A DNA stretch of 64,000 nt from Puniceibacterium confluentis (GCF_007923445.1 NZ_VOJI01000005.1:202405-266404); one strand, 5' to 3'; positions 37,596-47,021 are shown, counted from the first letter of the stretch. Program-made: numbers and translations. Notes: generated by a model not told the origin, from the letters alone.

Positions 37596-38279
37596 ATGAA
37601 AATCGGCATTCTGCAAACCGGCCATGTCGCGGACGACCTCGTCGCCGAGAACGGCGACTATCCGGAAATCTTCGCAACGTTCCTTGCGGGGCGCGGCCTG
37701 AGCTTTGACAACTACGCCGTTGTCGACGGCCAGTTCCCCGAGGGCCCCGACGCCGCCGAAGGCTGGCTGATCACCGGATCGCGTTTCGGCGCCTACGAGG
37801 ATCACCCCTGGATCGCGCCGCTCGAACAGTTGGTCCGCGACATCTACGCGACGGGCCGCCCGTTGATCGGCGTTTGCTTTGGCCATCAGATCATCGCCCA
37901 GGCACTGGGGGGGCGGGTCGAGAAATTTTCCGGCGGCTGGTCGGTGGGGCGCAAGCCCTACGTGCTGAACGGCGAGGAGGTGAACCTGAACGCCTGGCAC
38001 CAGGATCAGGTGACCGCCCTGCCCGAAGGCGCGCAGACCGTGTGCAGCACCGACTTTTGCGCCCATGCCGCCCTGCTGTACGGCGACAGGATCTTTACCA
38101 TCCAGCCACATCCGGAAATCAACCGCACCTACATCAAGGGCCTGCTGGAGCGCCGCGCCGTCGGCGTGGTGCCCGAGACCCTGCGCCAGTCCGCGCTTGG
38201 CGAGTTGGACAAGAGCACGGACAGCGACCGGCTGGCAGACCTGTTTGCGCTGTTTTTCCGGGAAAAGAGGATTGCATGA
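37596..38279 (+). CDS. Class I glutamine amidotransferase-like hydrolase
   Basis: The 227-residue protein has the nucleophile elbow IGVCFGHQIIAQALGG and the His-Glu pair IQPHPEINR of GATase1. In amine-catabolic clusters such stand-alone GATases hydrolyse gamma-glutamyl conjugates (PuuD-like role) rather than feed ammonia to a synthase. It is coupled by ATGA to the second synthetase gene. Confidence 0.88.
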   Translation: MKIGILQTGHVADDLVAENGDYPEIFATFLAGRGLSFDNYAVVDGQFPEGPDAAEGWLITGSRFGAYEDHPWIAPLEQLVRDIYATGRPLIGVCFGHQIIAQALGGRVEKFSGGWSVGRKPYVLNGEEVNLNAWHQDQVTALPEGAQTVCSTDFCAHAALLYGDRIFTIQPHPEINRTYIKGLLERRAVGVVPETLRQSALGELDKSTDSDRLADLFALFFREKRIA

Positions 38280-39637
38280 GCGACTGGAGTGACGAACTTC
38301 CCGAAGCCGCGCGGACCTATCTGGCAGACCGCCGGCTCGACGAAGTCGAATGTATCATCTCGGACCTGCCGGGCATCGCCAGGGGCAAGGCGGTTCCGGC
38401 GTCGAAATTTGCGCGGCAGAAATATTTCCACCTGCCGGATTCGATCTTTTTCCAGACCATCACCGGTGACTGGGGCGAAGCGGCGGATGAAAACGAAGGC
38501 TTCATCGAACGCGACATGATCCTGAAACCGGACATGAGCACCGCCACGGCCGCGCCCTGGACAGGTGACTGGACACTGCAGGTGATCCATGATGCCTATG
38601 ACCGCAAGGACCGCCCCGTCGGCTGCGCGCCGCGCAATGTGCTGAAACGGGTGTGCGATCTCTACAAGGCGCAGGGCTGGCAGCCGGTGGTGGCGCCGGA
38701 AATGGAATTCTTCCTGGTTGCGCGCAACATTGACCCCGCCAAGAACATCGAACCGATGATGGGGCGTTCGGGCCGCCCTGCCGCCGCGCGACAGGCCTAT
38801 TCCATGACCGCGGTGGACGAATTCGGCCCGGTGATCGACGATATCTACGACTTTGCCGAAGCCCAGGGCTTTGAAATCGACGGCATCACCCAGGAGGGCG
38901 GCGCCGGTCAGCTGGAAATAAACCTGCGTCACGGCGACCCGGTGAAACTGGCCGACGAGGTGTTCTATTTCAAGCGGCTGATCCGCGAGGCGGCGCTGCG
39001 CCACAACTGCTTTGCCACCTTCATGGCCAAGCCGATCGCCGACGAGCCGGGCAGCGCCATGCACATCCATCATTCGGTGCTGGACACCGCCACCGGCAAG
39101 AGCATTTTCACCGGCCCGGCAGGCGGCGAGACGGATGCGTTTTTCAATTTCATTGCCGGGCTGCAGGTACACATGCCCGCCGCCCTGGCGGTCATGGCCC
39201 CTTATGTGAACAGCTATCGGCGCTACGTGAAGGACCACGCCGCGCCGATCAATCTGGAATGGGGGCGCGACAACCGCACGACAGGCATCCGCATTCCGCT
39301 GTCCGGGCCGGAATCGCGCCGGATCGAGAACCGCATCGCCGGCATGGACTGCAATCCCTATCTCGGGATTGCAGCCTCGCTGGCCTGCGGCTACCTCGGC
39401 ATGATGCAGGAACTGCGCCCGTCGAAGCAGTTCAAGGGTGACGCCTATGAAGGCGAAGGCGACATTCCCCGGGTGCTGGGGCAGGCGCTGGATCTCTTTG
39501 ATGCCTCCAAAGACCTGCACGACGTGCTGGGGCGCGAATTCGCCCGGGTCTATTCGATCGTCAAGCGCACCGAATACGAGGAGTTCCTGCAGGTGATCTC
39601 GCCCTGGGAGCGCGAGCACCTGTTGCTGAACGTCTGA
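38276..39637 (+). CDS. Glutamine synthetase family, gamma-glutamylpolyamine synthetase-like (second copy)
   Basis: The 453-residue GS homologue has VAPEMEFFLVARN, QEGGAGQLEINLRHGD, GSAMHIHHSVLD and TGIRIPLSGPESRRIENRIAGMDCNPYL. It differs clearly from the first copy at 36167, so they are old paralogues or have different acceptors. This one (DLPGIARGKAVPASKFA) matches the PuuA type more closely. Start ATG overlaps the previous stop. Confidence 0.92.
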   Translation: MSDWSDELPEAARTYLADRRLDEVECIISDLPGIARGKAVPASKFARQKYFHLPDSIFFQTITGDWGEAADENEGFIERDMILKPDMSTATAAPWTGDWTLQVIHDAYDRKDRPVGCAPRNVLKRVCDLYKAQGWQPVVAPEMEFFLVARNIDPAKNIEPMMGRSGRPAAARQAYSMTAVDEFGPVIDDIYDFAEAQGFEIDGITQEGGAGQLEINLRHGDPVKLADEVFYFKRLIREAALRHNCFATFMAKPIADEPGSAMHIHHSVLDTATGKSIFTGPAGGETDAFFNFIAGLQVHMPAALAVMAPYVNSYRRYVKDHAAPINLEWGRDNRTTGIRIPLSGPESRRIENRIAGMDCNPYLGIAASLACGYLGMMQELRPSKQFKGDAYEGEGDIPRVLGQALDLFDASKDLHDVLGREFARVYSIVKRTEYEEFLQVISPWEREHLLLNV

Positions 39638-39654
39638 CATTCTGCCCGGCCGGA

Positions 39655-39701
39655 CCGGGGGCGCGGCCCCCGGACCCCCGGAGTATTTTCGAAGAGAAGA
39701 A
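39655..39701. repeat. GC hairpin plus copy C of the dispersed element
   Basis: CCGGGGGC (39655-39662) and GCCCCCGG (39666-39673) form a hairpin. Six bases later the 22-bp element runs forward (GGAGTATTTT then CGAAGAGAAGAA; 39680-39701), 20 of 22 positions equal to copy B. It lies between the second synthetase gene and the flavoprotein gene. Confidence 0.6.
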
Positions 39702-39717
39702 ATCGGGAGCCGGGCAG

Positions 39718-41022
39718 ATGGACCTGCTGTTTTCCAACGACAGGCGGGGGCACTATCCGCCCAGCTGGTATGCCGCCACCGCCGACTCCCTGCCGCCCTT
39801 TGCGGCGCTGAAGGGAGACACACGCGCCGATGTCTGCATCGTGGGTGGCGGCTACACCGGGCTGTCCGCAGCCCTGCATCTGGCGCAGGCCGGTCTGGAT
39901 GTGGTGCTGCTCGAGGCGCACCGGGTCGGGTTCGGCGCCTCCGGGCGCAACGGCGGACAGCTGGGGTCCGGTCAGCGCCAGGATCAGACCGTGCTGGAGT
40001 CGATGGTTGGCGCAGACCACGCGCGCCAGCTCTGGGAGATGGGGGAAGCGGCAAAGGCGCTTGTCCGCAGCCTGATCGCAGAGCACCGGATCGACTGCCA
40101 TCTGAAGCCCGGCGTGGCCTGGACCGCCTCGTCAGAGCGCGACGTCGGCCATCTGCACGCTTACGCCGCGCATCTGTCACGGCGTTATGAGTATGACCGG
40201 ATAGAGGTGCTGGACCGGGGCGCCTGTTTTGCCCTCTGCCCGTCGCCGGATTATCGCGGCGGGATACTGGACATGGGCGCCGGGCATCTGCACCCGCTTC
40301 GCTTTGCCCAGGGGCTGGCGCGGGCCGCTGCGGCCGCCGGCGCACGCCTCCACGAGGCGAGCCATGTCCATCACATCACCAGGGGCGACACCGCCGTTGT
40401 CCAGACCGACGCCGGCCGGGTCACTGCGCGCCATGTCATCCTTGCCGCGAATGGCTACCTTGGCGGGCTGGAGCCGAAGGTTTCCGCCCGGGTGATGCCG
40501 ATCAATAATTTCATCGTCGCGACCGAGCCGCTGGGCACACGCGCACGGGAGGTGCTGACCCGGGACGTGGCGGTGGCAGATTCGCGGTTCGTGGTGAATT
40601 ATTTCAGGCTCAGTCACGACGGGCGGCTGCTGTTCGGCGGCGGCGAAAGTTACGGCTACCGCTTTCCCCGCGACATCCGCGCCGTGGCGCGCAAACCGAT
40701 GCTGAGGGTTTTTCCGCAGCTTCGGGACGTCAGTCTGGACTACGCCTGGGGCGGCACCCTCGCCATCACCATGAAACGGATGCCTTACCTGACCCGGCCG
40801 GCGCCAAATATGCTGTCGGCCTCGGGATATTCGGGCCACGGTGTCGGCACGGCGGTGCATGCGGGCAAGCTCATGGCGCAGGCCATCCAGGGCCAGGCCG
40901 CGGGTTTTGACACCCTCGCCGCCGTGCCCCTGCCCGCCTTTCCGGGCGGGGGGATGCTGCGCAGCCCGCTGCTGGCTCTGGCGATGAGCTGGTATGCGCT
41001 GCGGGACCGGCTGGGGCTGTAG
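39718..41022 (+). CDS. puuB: FAD-dependent amine oxidase, gamma-glutamylputrescine oxidoreductase-like
   Basis: The 434-residue DAO-family flavoprotein begins SYYPPSWY-like (GHYPPSWYAATADSLPPF), the PuuB N-terminal pattern, with the FAD site ADVCIVGGGYTGLSAALHLA, RVGFGASGRNGGQ and C-terminal SGYSGHGVGTAVHAGKLMA. It would oxidise gamma-glutamyl-amine to the aldehyde plus ammonia and hydrogen peroxide. A PuuC-type aldehyde dehydrogenase is not in the cluster. Confidence 0.88.
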   Translation: MDLLFSNDRRGHYPPSWYAATADSLPPFAALKGDTRADVCIVGGGYTGLSAALHLAQAGLDVVLLEAHRVGFGASGRNGGQLGSGQRQDQTVLESMVGADHARQLWEMGEAAKALVRSLIAEHRIDCHLKPGVAWTASSERDVGHLHAYAAHLSRRYEYDRIEVLDRGACFALCPSPDYRGGILDMGAGHLHPLRFAQGLARAAAAAGARLHEASHVHHITRGDTAVVQTDAGRVTARHVILAANGYLGGLEPKVSARVMPINNFIVATEPLGTRAREVLTRDVAVADSRFVVNYFRLSHDGRLLFGGGESYGYRFPRDIRAVARKPMLRVFPQLRDVSLDYAWGGTLAITMKRMPYLTRPAPNMLSASGYSGHGVGTAVHAGKLMAQAIQGQAAGFDTLAAVPLPAFPGGGMLRSPLLALAMSWYALRDRLGL

Positions 41023-41247
41023 CAACCCGGCGCGCGCTGCGCGCTTGGCGGCGTCACTGTCCTGAGCGGGCGGCCGATCAACGCAGGTCACGCCCGTATG
41101 CCGGCCATAGGTCCTGGCGCACGGCGGGCGCGAACCTGCGCCCTGTCCGATTTCCAGGGCCGACCCGGATATCCGGCCGCCACATCAGTGTGCGGCGGCC
41201 CGTTTCGATGCGCCCGGCATCGCGACCGGTCGTCAAGCAGACCGCTG

Positions 41248-41796
41248 TCAGCCGCCCATCTTGTTGAGCTTTTTCTGCAGGGCCGCGAGCTCTTTCTTGA
41301 TCGCTTCGAGGTCTTCGGGTGTGCCCTCTTCCTCGGGAGCGGGGCCGGACCACTGTTTGCCGACCGATCCCGACACCGCCTTGAGGAAGGCTTCTTGCTG
41401 GGCCTGGACCGCTTCGAATCCCGGCATCTTGGTCATCGGATTGATCGAGCTCATGTTCTCGACCCACTTCGACTGGCTGTCGCGGAACATCTCGAAGCTT
41501 TGGGCCAGAAACTGTGGCACAACGCTGGTGGCCTGCGTCGTGTAACTGCGCACGAGGTCGGTCAGGACGTTGATCGGCAGGACGCTCTCGCCCTTGCTTT
41601 CGTGCTCAGCCACGATCTGTAGCAGATATTGACGCGTCAGGTCGTCACCCGACTTCAGGTCGACGATCTTGACCTCGCGGCCCACACGGATGAAACCAGC
41701 GATATCCTCAAGAGTGACGTAATCACTGGTCTCGGTGTTGTAGAGCCTGCGACTTGCGTAGCGTTTGATCAGCAGCGGTTTGTCCGGGTCAGCCAC
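41248..41796 (-). CDS. phaR: Polyhydroxyalkanoate synthesis repressor PhaR
   Basis: The 182-residue protein has the PHB_acc DNA-binding domain (LIKRYASRRLYNTETSDYVTLEDIAGFIRVGREVKIVD) and a C-terminal coiled region (LEAIKKELAALQKKLNKMGG). It represses phasin and its own gene, and is released when it binds PHB granules. The start is GTG at 41796, because GGGAGGGA sits 5 bases upstream; an upstream TTG (41829) lacks such a site. A CTGC-N2-GCAG near-operator lies at 41866-41875, about 70 bp upstream. Confidence 0.95.
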   Translation of the reverse strand: MADPDKPLLIKRYASRRLYNTETSDYVTLEDIAGFIRVGREVKIVDLKSGDDLTRQYLLQIVAEHESKGESVLPINVLTDLVRSYTTQATSVVPQFLAQSFEMFRDSQSKWVENMSSINPMTKMPGFEAVQAQQEAFLKAVSGSVGKQWSGPAPEEEGTPEDLEAIKKELAALQKKLNKMGG

Positions 41797-41901
41797 GGGG
41801 TCCCTCCCAAGAATGCAGCGGTGCAGCAAAGTCTAGGCCGCTGTCGGGCAAATGAAAAGGCTTAGCTGCGCGCAGGTGCACATGGATCCTCCGGCACGAA
41901 A

Positions 41902-41929
41902 AAGGGCGGGTTCCGAAGAACCCGCCCTT
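41902..41929 (-). terminator. Rho-independent terminator of phaP
   Basis: AAGGGCGGGTTC and GAACCCGCCCTT form a perfect 12-bp stem with a 4-base loop, followed on the minus strand by TTTTTC. It lies 79 bp past phaP. Confidence 0.9.
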
Positions 41930-42008
41930 GAGTTGTACCGTTTGGGAGGAGAACGGCACGACTCGAACAGCTTTGCAGGCCCTTCGGGCCGCGCACCCGT
42001 GCGTTGGC

Positions 42009-42467
42009 TTACTTGACCGGCGCGGCTGTCGCTGCTTTCTTGGCAGCTGCAGTGGCGTCGTTGGTGGCCTTCTTGATCGCGGCGGAAGCATCCTCGGTGA
42101 TGTCCTTGCCGGCAGCCATCATCAGCTCGACAGTGTCCATCTGCACCTTTTTCGCGATTTCAGCGAAAGCGGACATGTTCTCGGCGGCGGTTTCGGCCTG
42201 AGCGGATGCGAAGTCGGTCATCGCCTTGGCGTAGTCAGCGGGCTCGGACTTGGCTTTGGACATTTCGGCCAGCTTGGCAAGCGTGTCCTTGGTCCACTTG
42301 GTCGAGATTTCGGTCGACTTGCCAGCGGCTTCCAGAGCCACACCCGAGAGCTTTTCGCTCAGGGTTGCAGTGGTCTTGAACGCGTCGTCCATGGCTTTGG
42401 TGTCGACCGGGAATGCGCCCATCATGTCTTTGATTGCGGCGGTGAAATCTTGTGCTTTAGCAGCCAT
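42009..42467 (-). CDS. phaP: Phasin (PHB granule surface protein)
   Basis: The 152-residue helical Ala/Lys-rich protein (DFTAAIKDMMGAFPVDTKAMDDAF, later SAFAEIAKKVQMDTVELM) fits phasin_2 and ends in a Lys/Ala-rich tail. It coats PHB granules. Its promoter carries PhaR operators (42524-42574). Confidence 0.93.
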   Translation of the reverse strand: MAAKAQDFTAAIKDMMGAFPVDTKAMDDAFKTTATLSEKLSGVALEAAGKSTEISTKWTKDTLAKLAEMSKAKSEPADYAKAMTDFASAQAETAAENMSAFAEIAKKVQMDTVELMMAAGKDITEDASAAIKKATNDATAAAKKAATAAPVK

Positions 42468-42523
42468 TTTAGTGATCCTTTCGCTTACGGCGGGCCCACC
42501 CCGCCTTTCCTGAAGCTGTCACC

Positions 42524-42574
42524 AATATGCATGCTGCGGCGCGGCATTTCAAGTAAAATTGCTGCGCCGCAGCA
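42524..42574 (-). promoter_or_regulatory. phaP promoter with PhaR operators
   Basis: On the minus strand TTGAAA (42552-42547) and CATATT (42529-42524) are 17 bp apart. CTGC-GCC-GCAG (42562-42572) is an exact CTGC-N3-GCAG PhaR site just upstream of the -35 box, inside a 15-bp palindrome. A second, imperfect site (CTGC-N5-GGCA, 42534-42546) lies in the spacer, so repressor binding should block RNA polymerase. Confidence 0.8.
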
Positions 42575-42586
42575 AACTTCTGCAAG

Positions 42587-44389
42587 CTATTGATTTGACT
42601 GTCTGGCTTTGATCTTCACATAGCTGCCGGGCGCCGGTTCAAGGCTCGGATGCTGCGAATCACCGGGGGTGCGCGCCTCGGTCCACTTCCCGGAACGCTT
42701 GGCCAGCCAGGATTCCCAGCGCGGCCACCAGGACCCCTCACTGAACTCGGCCCCGTTCAGCCAGTCGTCCGGCGTGGCGCTCAGGTCATCGTTGGTATAG
42801 TGGCCGTACTTCTTCTTGCTGGGCGGATTGACGATCCCGGCAATGTGCCCGGACTCCGAAACCACAAAGGTCTTGGAACGGCTGCCCATCCGCTGCACCC
42901 CGCGGTAGCAGTCTTTCCACGCGGCGATATGATCGGTTTCGCAGGCGATGGACATCAACGGCACCGAAACGTCCCTGAGATCCAGGGTGTGGCCCATAAG
43001 CTCGAACGTGCCATCAGCGAACTTGTTGTCCTGACACAGACGGCGCAGATATTGCACCGCCATCTTGCCCGGAAGGTTCGCCCCGTCGCCATTCCAGAAC
43101 AGCAGATCAAAGGCCGGGGGCGTTTCCCCCATCATGTAACTCTTGATCGCCGGACCGTAGATCAGATCGTTCGAGCGCAGATAGGAAAACGTCCGCGCCA
43201 TGATAAAGGACTTCAGCAGCCCGGTATCGCCGATCTCGTTTTCGATCCCGTCGATGAAATCGTTCTGCAGGAAGGGTGTGAATTCCCCCTGATCGCTGAA
43301 GTCGGTGAGCGCCGTGAAGAACGTCGCGGATTTGACCGAGGTGTCACCCTCCTGTTTCATCAGCGACAGGGTCAGCGCCAGTGTGGTTCCGGCAATGCAG
43401 TAGCCAACGGCGTTGACCTGTTTCTGACGCGTGATCGCCTTGACCTCGCGGATGGCGGTCAGGAAGCCTTCGTCGATATAGGTGTCCAGACCGACATCGC
43501 GATAACTTTCGTCCGGGTTGATCCAGCTCACCACAAACAGGGTGTAGCCCTGGTCGACAACCCAGCGGATCAGGCTGTTCTCGGGCTTCAGATCCAGAAT
43601 GTAGAACTTGTTGATCCACGGCGGGAACAGAACAATCGGAATTTCCCGTACCTTCTCGGTGGTCGGACTGTACTGGATCAGTTCCAGCATCCGGTTGCGA
43701 TAGACCACTTCGCCCTTGGCCGTGGCGATGTTCTTGCCGATTTCGAACGCGCCTTCGTCGGCCAGCCTCACCACCAGCTCACCGTTGTTGGCCTCGAGAT
43801 CCGCGACCAGGTTCTCAAGCCCCTTCACCAGCGACGCCCCCTCGGTGTCCACCGCTTTCTGCAGCGCATCCGGGTTGGTCGAGAAAAAGTTGGTCGGTGC
43901 CATCATGTCAACGATCTGCCGCGCGAAATAGCGCAGGCGCCGCTTTTCGACCGGCTCCATGTCTTCGATATCCTCGACCGCCTGCTGCACTGCGGCGGCG
44001 TTGATCAGGTATTGCTGCTTGATGAAATTGAAATAGGGATGTGTATCCCACAACGGGTTGGAAAAGCGCCGGTCCTTGGGCCCGGGGTCTGCGGGGGCCT
44101 GCAGCTTGCCCTTGGCCAGAGCCTGCTGGGCCTCAACGAAATGGGTGACAGACTTGCCCCAGAAACTGATCTGATGCTCGAGGATCTTTGACGGATTCTG
44201 AACCCATTCCTGCCAGTATGCGCTGACGGCCTTGCCGTAGAGGTCCTTTCCAGGGCCCGACAGGGCCGGGTTTACACGCTGCTTGCTGCCCATCGCGGCC
44301 AGGAGCCTTTGGGTCAGCGCCTCGACTTTGGTCAGGTTTTCGTTCAGCCGCTCAAGTTCTTCGGATGCGACGATGTCATTAGTTGTCAT
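42587..44389 (-). CDS. phaC: Class I poly(3-hydroxyalkanoate) synthase
   Basis: The 600-residue protein has the PhaC N-terminal domain and an alpha/beta hydrolase domain with the lipase-like box GYCIAG (catalytic Cys331), the Asp in SIACETDHIAAW and His in VVSESGHIAG. It polymerises 3-hydroxyacyl-CoA into PHB. MTTNDIV at 44389 is the start; the open frame continues 37 codons upstream over the divergent phaZ leader. phaC ends about 120 bp before phaP; both are read leftward. Confidence 0.97.
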   Translation of the reverse strand: MTTNDIVASEELERLNENLTKVEALTQRLLAAMGSKQRVNPALSGPGKDLYGKAVSAYWQEWVQNPSKILEHQISFWGKSVTHFVEAQQALAKGKLQAPADPGPKDRRFSNPLWDTHPYFNFIKQQYLINAAAVQQAVEDIEDMEPVEKRRLRYFARQIVDMMAPTNFFSTNPDALQKAVDTEGASLVKGLENLVADLEANNGELVVRLADEGAFEIGKNIATAKGEVVYRNRMLELIQYSPTTEKVREIPIVLFPPWINKFYILDLKPENSLIRWVVDQGYTLFVVSWINPDESYRDVGLDTYIDEGFLTAIREVKAITRQKQVNAVGYCIAGTTLALTLSLMKQEGDTSVKSATFFTALTDFSDQGEFTPFLQNDFIDGIENEIGDTGLLKSFIMARTFSYLRSNDLIYGPAIKSYMMGETPPAFDLLFWNGDGANLPGKMAVQYLRRLCQDNKFADGTFELMGHTLDLRDVSVPLMSIACETDHIAAWKDCYRGVQRMGSRSKTFVVSESGHIAGIVNPPSKKKYGHYTNDDLSATPDDWLNGAEFSEGSWWPRWESWLAKRSGKWTEARTPGDSQHPSLEPAPGSYVKIKARQSNQ

Positions 44390-44413
44390 TGCGAGATTTC
44401 CCCCGTATCTTCG

Positions 44414-44424
44414 CTGCTGTGCAG
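44414..44424. promoter_or_regulatory. PhaR operator between phaC and phaZ
   Basis: CTGC-TGT-GCAG is an exact CTGC-N3-GCAG match in the 109-bp divergent promoter region, 25 bp from phaC and 75 bp from phaZ. It suggests that PhaR also controls synthesis and breakdown of PHB. Confidence 0.65.
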
Positions 44425-44498
44425 AATACCGTCGCCTCAGTCGGGGGGCAAAGCGACGATTTGGCCCGGACCCCGTTCCGGAAACAAGGAGACGCAAC

Positions 44499-45767
44499 AT
44501 GCGCCAGATGGCGACTTACGACCTGATGGAAACCATCAGGAACACAAATCAGTGGATGGGTGCTACGGCACGCACTCTGGCGTCCTACCCTGCCTTCGCG
44601 CTGTTCTCCAACCCGGCGATCCAGTGGATGGCCGCCTGGGGCGAAGTGGCGGAACGCAGCTTTGAACGGATGAACGCAAAGCCCGACTGGGGCATCCGCA
44701 GCATCACCTGCGCGGACGGACGCGACCATCTGGTCAACATCGAAACCGTTGTCGAACGGCCCTTCGGCGACCTGCTGCACTTCGATGTCTCCGGACGCGA
44801 GGAACAGCCGCGCAAGATCCTGTTGGTCGCGCCGATGTCCGGCCACTACGCAACGCTGTTGCGCTCGACCGTGATCTCGCTGATTCCCGATTGCGAGGTC
44901 TATGTCACCGACTGGCACAACGCCCGCGACGTACCGGTGAGCGCCGGCAAATTCGACATCGAGGACTACACCCTCTACCTTGTTGATTTCATGCGCCATC
45001 TTGGTCCCGACACCCATGTGATCGCGGTCTGTCAGCCCGCGCCTCTGACGCTTGCAGCCACCGCCTACCTCGCCGAAGAAGATCCCGACGCGCAACCCCG
45101 TTCGCTCACGCTCATCGGTGGTCCAATCGACCCTGATGCAACCCCGACGGATGTCACTGACTTTGGACGTCGCGTCACGATGGGTCAACTGGAAGAGACC
45201 GCAATCCAGCGCGTCGGCTTCTCTTATCCGGGTGTCGGACGGCTTGTCTACCCCGGTCTGTTGCAACTGTCGTCCTTTGTCTCGATGAATTTGGACCGGC
45301 ATTCCAAGGCGTTCAACGACCAGATTCTGCGTGTCGCCCGGGGCGAGGCATCGGATCACGACGCCCACAACCGTTTCTACGACGAATACCTGGCGGTGAT
45401 GGACATGCCCGGCGAATTCTACCTCTCGACGGTCGAGAGGATCTTCAAGAACGGCGAGATCGCGAAGAACGAATTTGTTGTCGCGGGCAAGCCGGTGGAC
45501 ATCGGCAAGATCACCAAGGTCGCGGTCAAGACCGTCGAAGGCGCAAACGACGACATCTCGGCCCCCGGGCAGTGTGTCGCGGCGCTTGCCCTCTGCACCG
45601 GCCTGCCTGATTCGATGAAGGCCAGCCATCTGGAACCGGGTGCGGGGCACTACGGGATCTTTGCCGGCAAGAGCTGGCGCAACAACATCCGCCCGCTGGT
45701 CCTGGAATTCATTGACGCGAACTCGGGCAAGAAGAAACCGACACCGGCCAACAGCAACGCGGCCTGA
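44499..45767 (+). CDS. phaZ: Intracellular poly(3-hydroxybutyrate) depolymerase
   Basis: The 422-residue protein shows the i-PHB depolymerase layout (KILLVAPMSGHYATLLRSTV, YVTDWHNARDVP) with a Cys in the lipase-box position (HVIAVCQPAPLTLAA) and GAGHYGIFAG near the end. It mobilises native PHB granules. AAGGAG lies 6 bases before the ATG. Divergent from phaC. Confidence 0.96.
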   Translation: MRQMATYDLMETIRNTNQWMGATARTLASYPAFALFSNPAIQWMAAWGEVAERSFERMNAKPDWGIRSITCADGRDHLVNIETVVERPFGDLLHFDVSGREEQPRKILLVAPMSGHYATLLRSTVISLIPDCEVYVTDWHNARDVPVSAGKFDIEDYTLYLVDFMRHLGPDTHVIAVCQPAPLTLAATAYLAEEDPDAQPRSLTLIGGPIDPDATPTDVTDFGRRVTMGQLEETAIQRVGFSYPGVGRLVYPGLLQLSSFVSMNLDRHSKAFNDQILRVARGEASDHDAHNRFYDEYLAVMDMPGEFYLSTVERIFKNGEIAKNEFVVAGKPVDIGKITKVAVKTVEGANDDISAPGQCVAALALCTGLPDSMKASHLEPGAGHYGIFAGKSWRNNIRPLVLEFIDANSGKKKPTPANSNAA

Positions 45768-45783
45768 GCGATTCCCCGGAACA

Positions 45784-45817
45784 GAAAGGCCCGGCAGATC
45801 CGTCTGCCGGGCCTTTC
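45784..45817 (+). terminator. Terminator of phaZ
   Basis: A perfect 15-bp stem (arms 45784-45798 and 45803-45817) ends in CTTTCTTGTTT, 17 bp after the phaZ stop. Confidence 0.9.
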
Positions 45818-45859
45818 TTGTTTGGCGCCACGGCGGTGCCGTGGCTGGGCTTTCACAGG

Positions 45860-46828
45860 TCAGCGGACAGCGTCAAACACCATATCCATCATCGCCTGCG
45901 TGCCGCGCGAAAACTCCAGCGGACAGGCATAATCCGCCCCGCCCTGCACCGTGGCATTGAAGGCCGCGACCTGACGCACATAGTGATTTTCCGCCGTGAA
46001 CCGCCAGACCTGCGTGGTCTGCTCGGGTCCCGAAAGCGCGATCCGCGCCTCACCGTAAACCCCGGCGTTGAACGGCGCGGTCAGGGTCATCACCGCTGCA
46101 TCGCCGTGAAACACGATTTCCTGATACGGGGCCATGCGCATCGAGACCAGGCCGGTGTAGTGGAAGGATGGGAACTGCGCGGTCAGATGCGCCGTCGTGT
46201 CGACATCGCCATCCCAATCGATCCGGGTCGACAGGATCCTGTCCGGTTCTTCCCCGGTGACGAACCGGGTTGCGCCAAAGATGTAAACCCCGATGTCACG
46301 CAGGCCGCCGCCGCCGATATTCTTGCGGTTGCGGATATTGTTCGGGTCGGGATTGTTGTAGCTGAACGTGGCGCCGACCCGGGCAATTTTGCCGATTGCG
46401 CCCTGGCGGAACAGTGCCTGCGCCTTGGTCCATTGCGGATGGTGCAGAATCATGAAGGCTTCGGCAATCAGAACACCGGTGCTGTCGCTCAGCGCGATCA
46501 GGTCATCAATCTCGGCGGCGTTCAAGGCGATGGGTTTCTCGCACAGCACGTGTTTGCCGGCCTCTGCCGCCTTTTTTGTCCATTCCACATGCAGATGATT
46601 GGGAAGCGGAATGTACACCGCATCAATATCCGGGTCGGCCAGCAACGCCTCATAGCTGTCATGGATCCGCAATCCGGGCGCCATCGCGACAAAATCCGCC
46701 GCCTTTGCCGGATCGGATGTGGCCACCGCGGTCAATTCGCCGCCATTCGCCAGATGGATGGCCGGGGCCATCTGCCGTTTCGCAAAGTTTGACGCACCCA
46801 GAATGCCCCAGCGTACAGTCTTTGACAT
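45860..46828 (-). CDS. Gfo/Idh/MocA family oxidoreductase
   Basis: The 322-residue protein has an N-terminal NAD(P)-binding fold (RWGILGASNFAKRQMAPAI), the EKPIALNAAEID motif with the catalytic Lys, and the C-terminal alpha/beta substrate domain (GGGGLRDIGVYIFGATRFV). It oxidises or reduces a sugar or inositol-like compound. GGGAGC precedes the ATG. Substrate unknown; no sugar genes nearby. Confidence 0.9.
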   Translation of the reverse strand: MSKTVRWGILGASNFAKRQMAPAIHLANGGELTAVATSDPAKAADFVAMAPGLRIHDSYEALLADPDIDAVYIPLPNHLHVEWTKKAAEAGKHVLCEKPIALNAAEIDDLIALSDSTGVLIAEAFMILHHPQWTKAQALFRQGAIGKIARVGATFSYNNPDPNNIRNRKNIGGGGLRDIGVYIFGATRFVTGEEPDRILSTRIDWDGDVDTTAHLTAQFPSFHYTGLVSMRMAPYQEIVFHGDAAVMTLTAPFNAGVYGEARIALSGPEQTTQVWRFTAENHYVRQVAAFNATVQGGADYACPLEFSRGTQAMMDMVFDAVR

Positions 46829-47021
46829 GTTTTGCTCCCTTTGTCTGATGCCGCCATTGCTAGCGCAACCATCGACCGGAACGCCAGAACTCTGAGCGGT
46901 TTGACCACAGGGTTGCGGTGCAGCGCCGGATGCGCGGAACTCGCCTGTCCTGCTCACCGGACGGCGCAGCCCGCAGGGTTGCAATTGGTGCGTCCAACGC
47001 GATCGGCCGAGCGCAGTGCAT

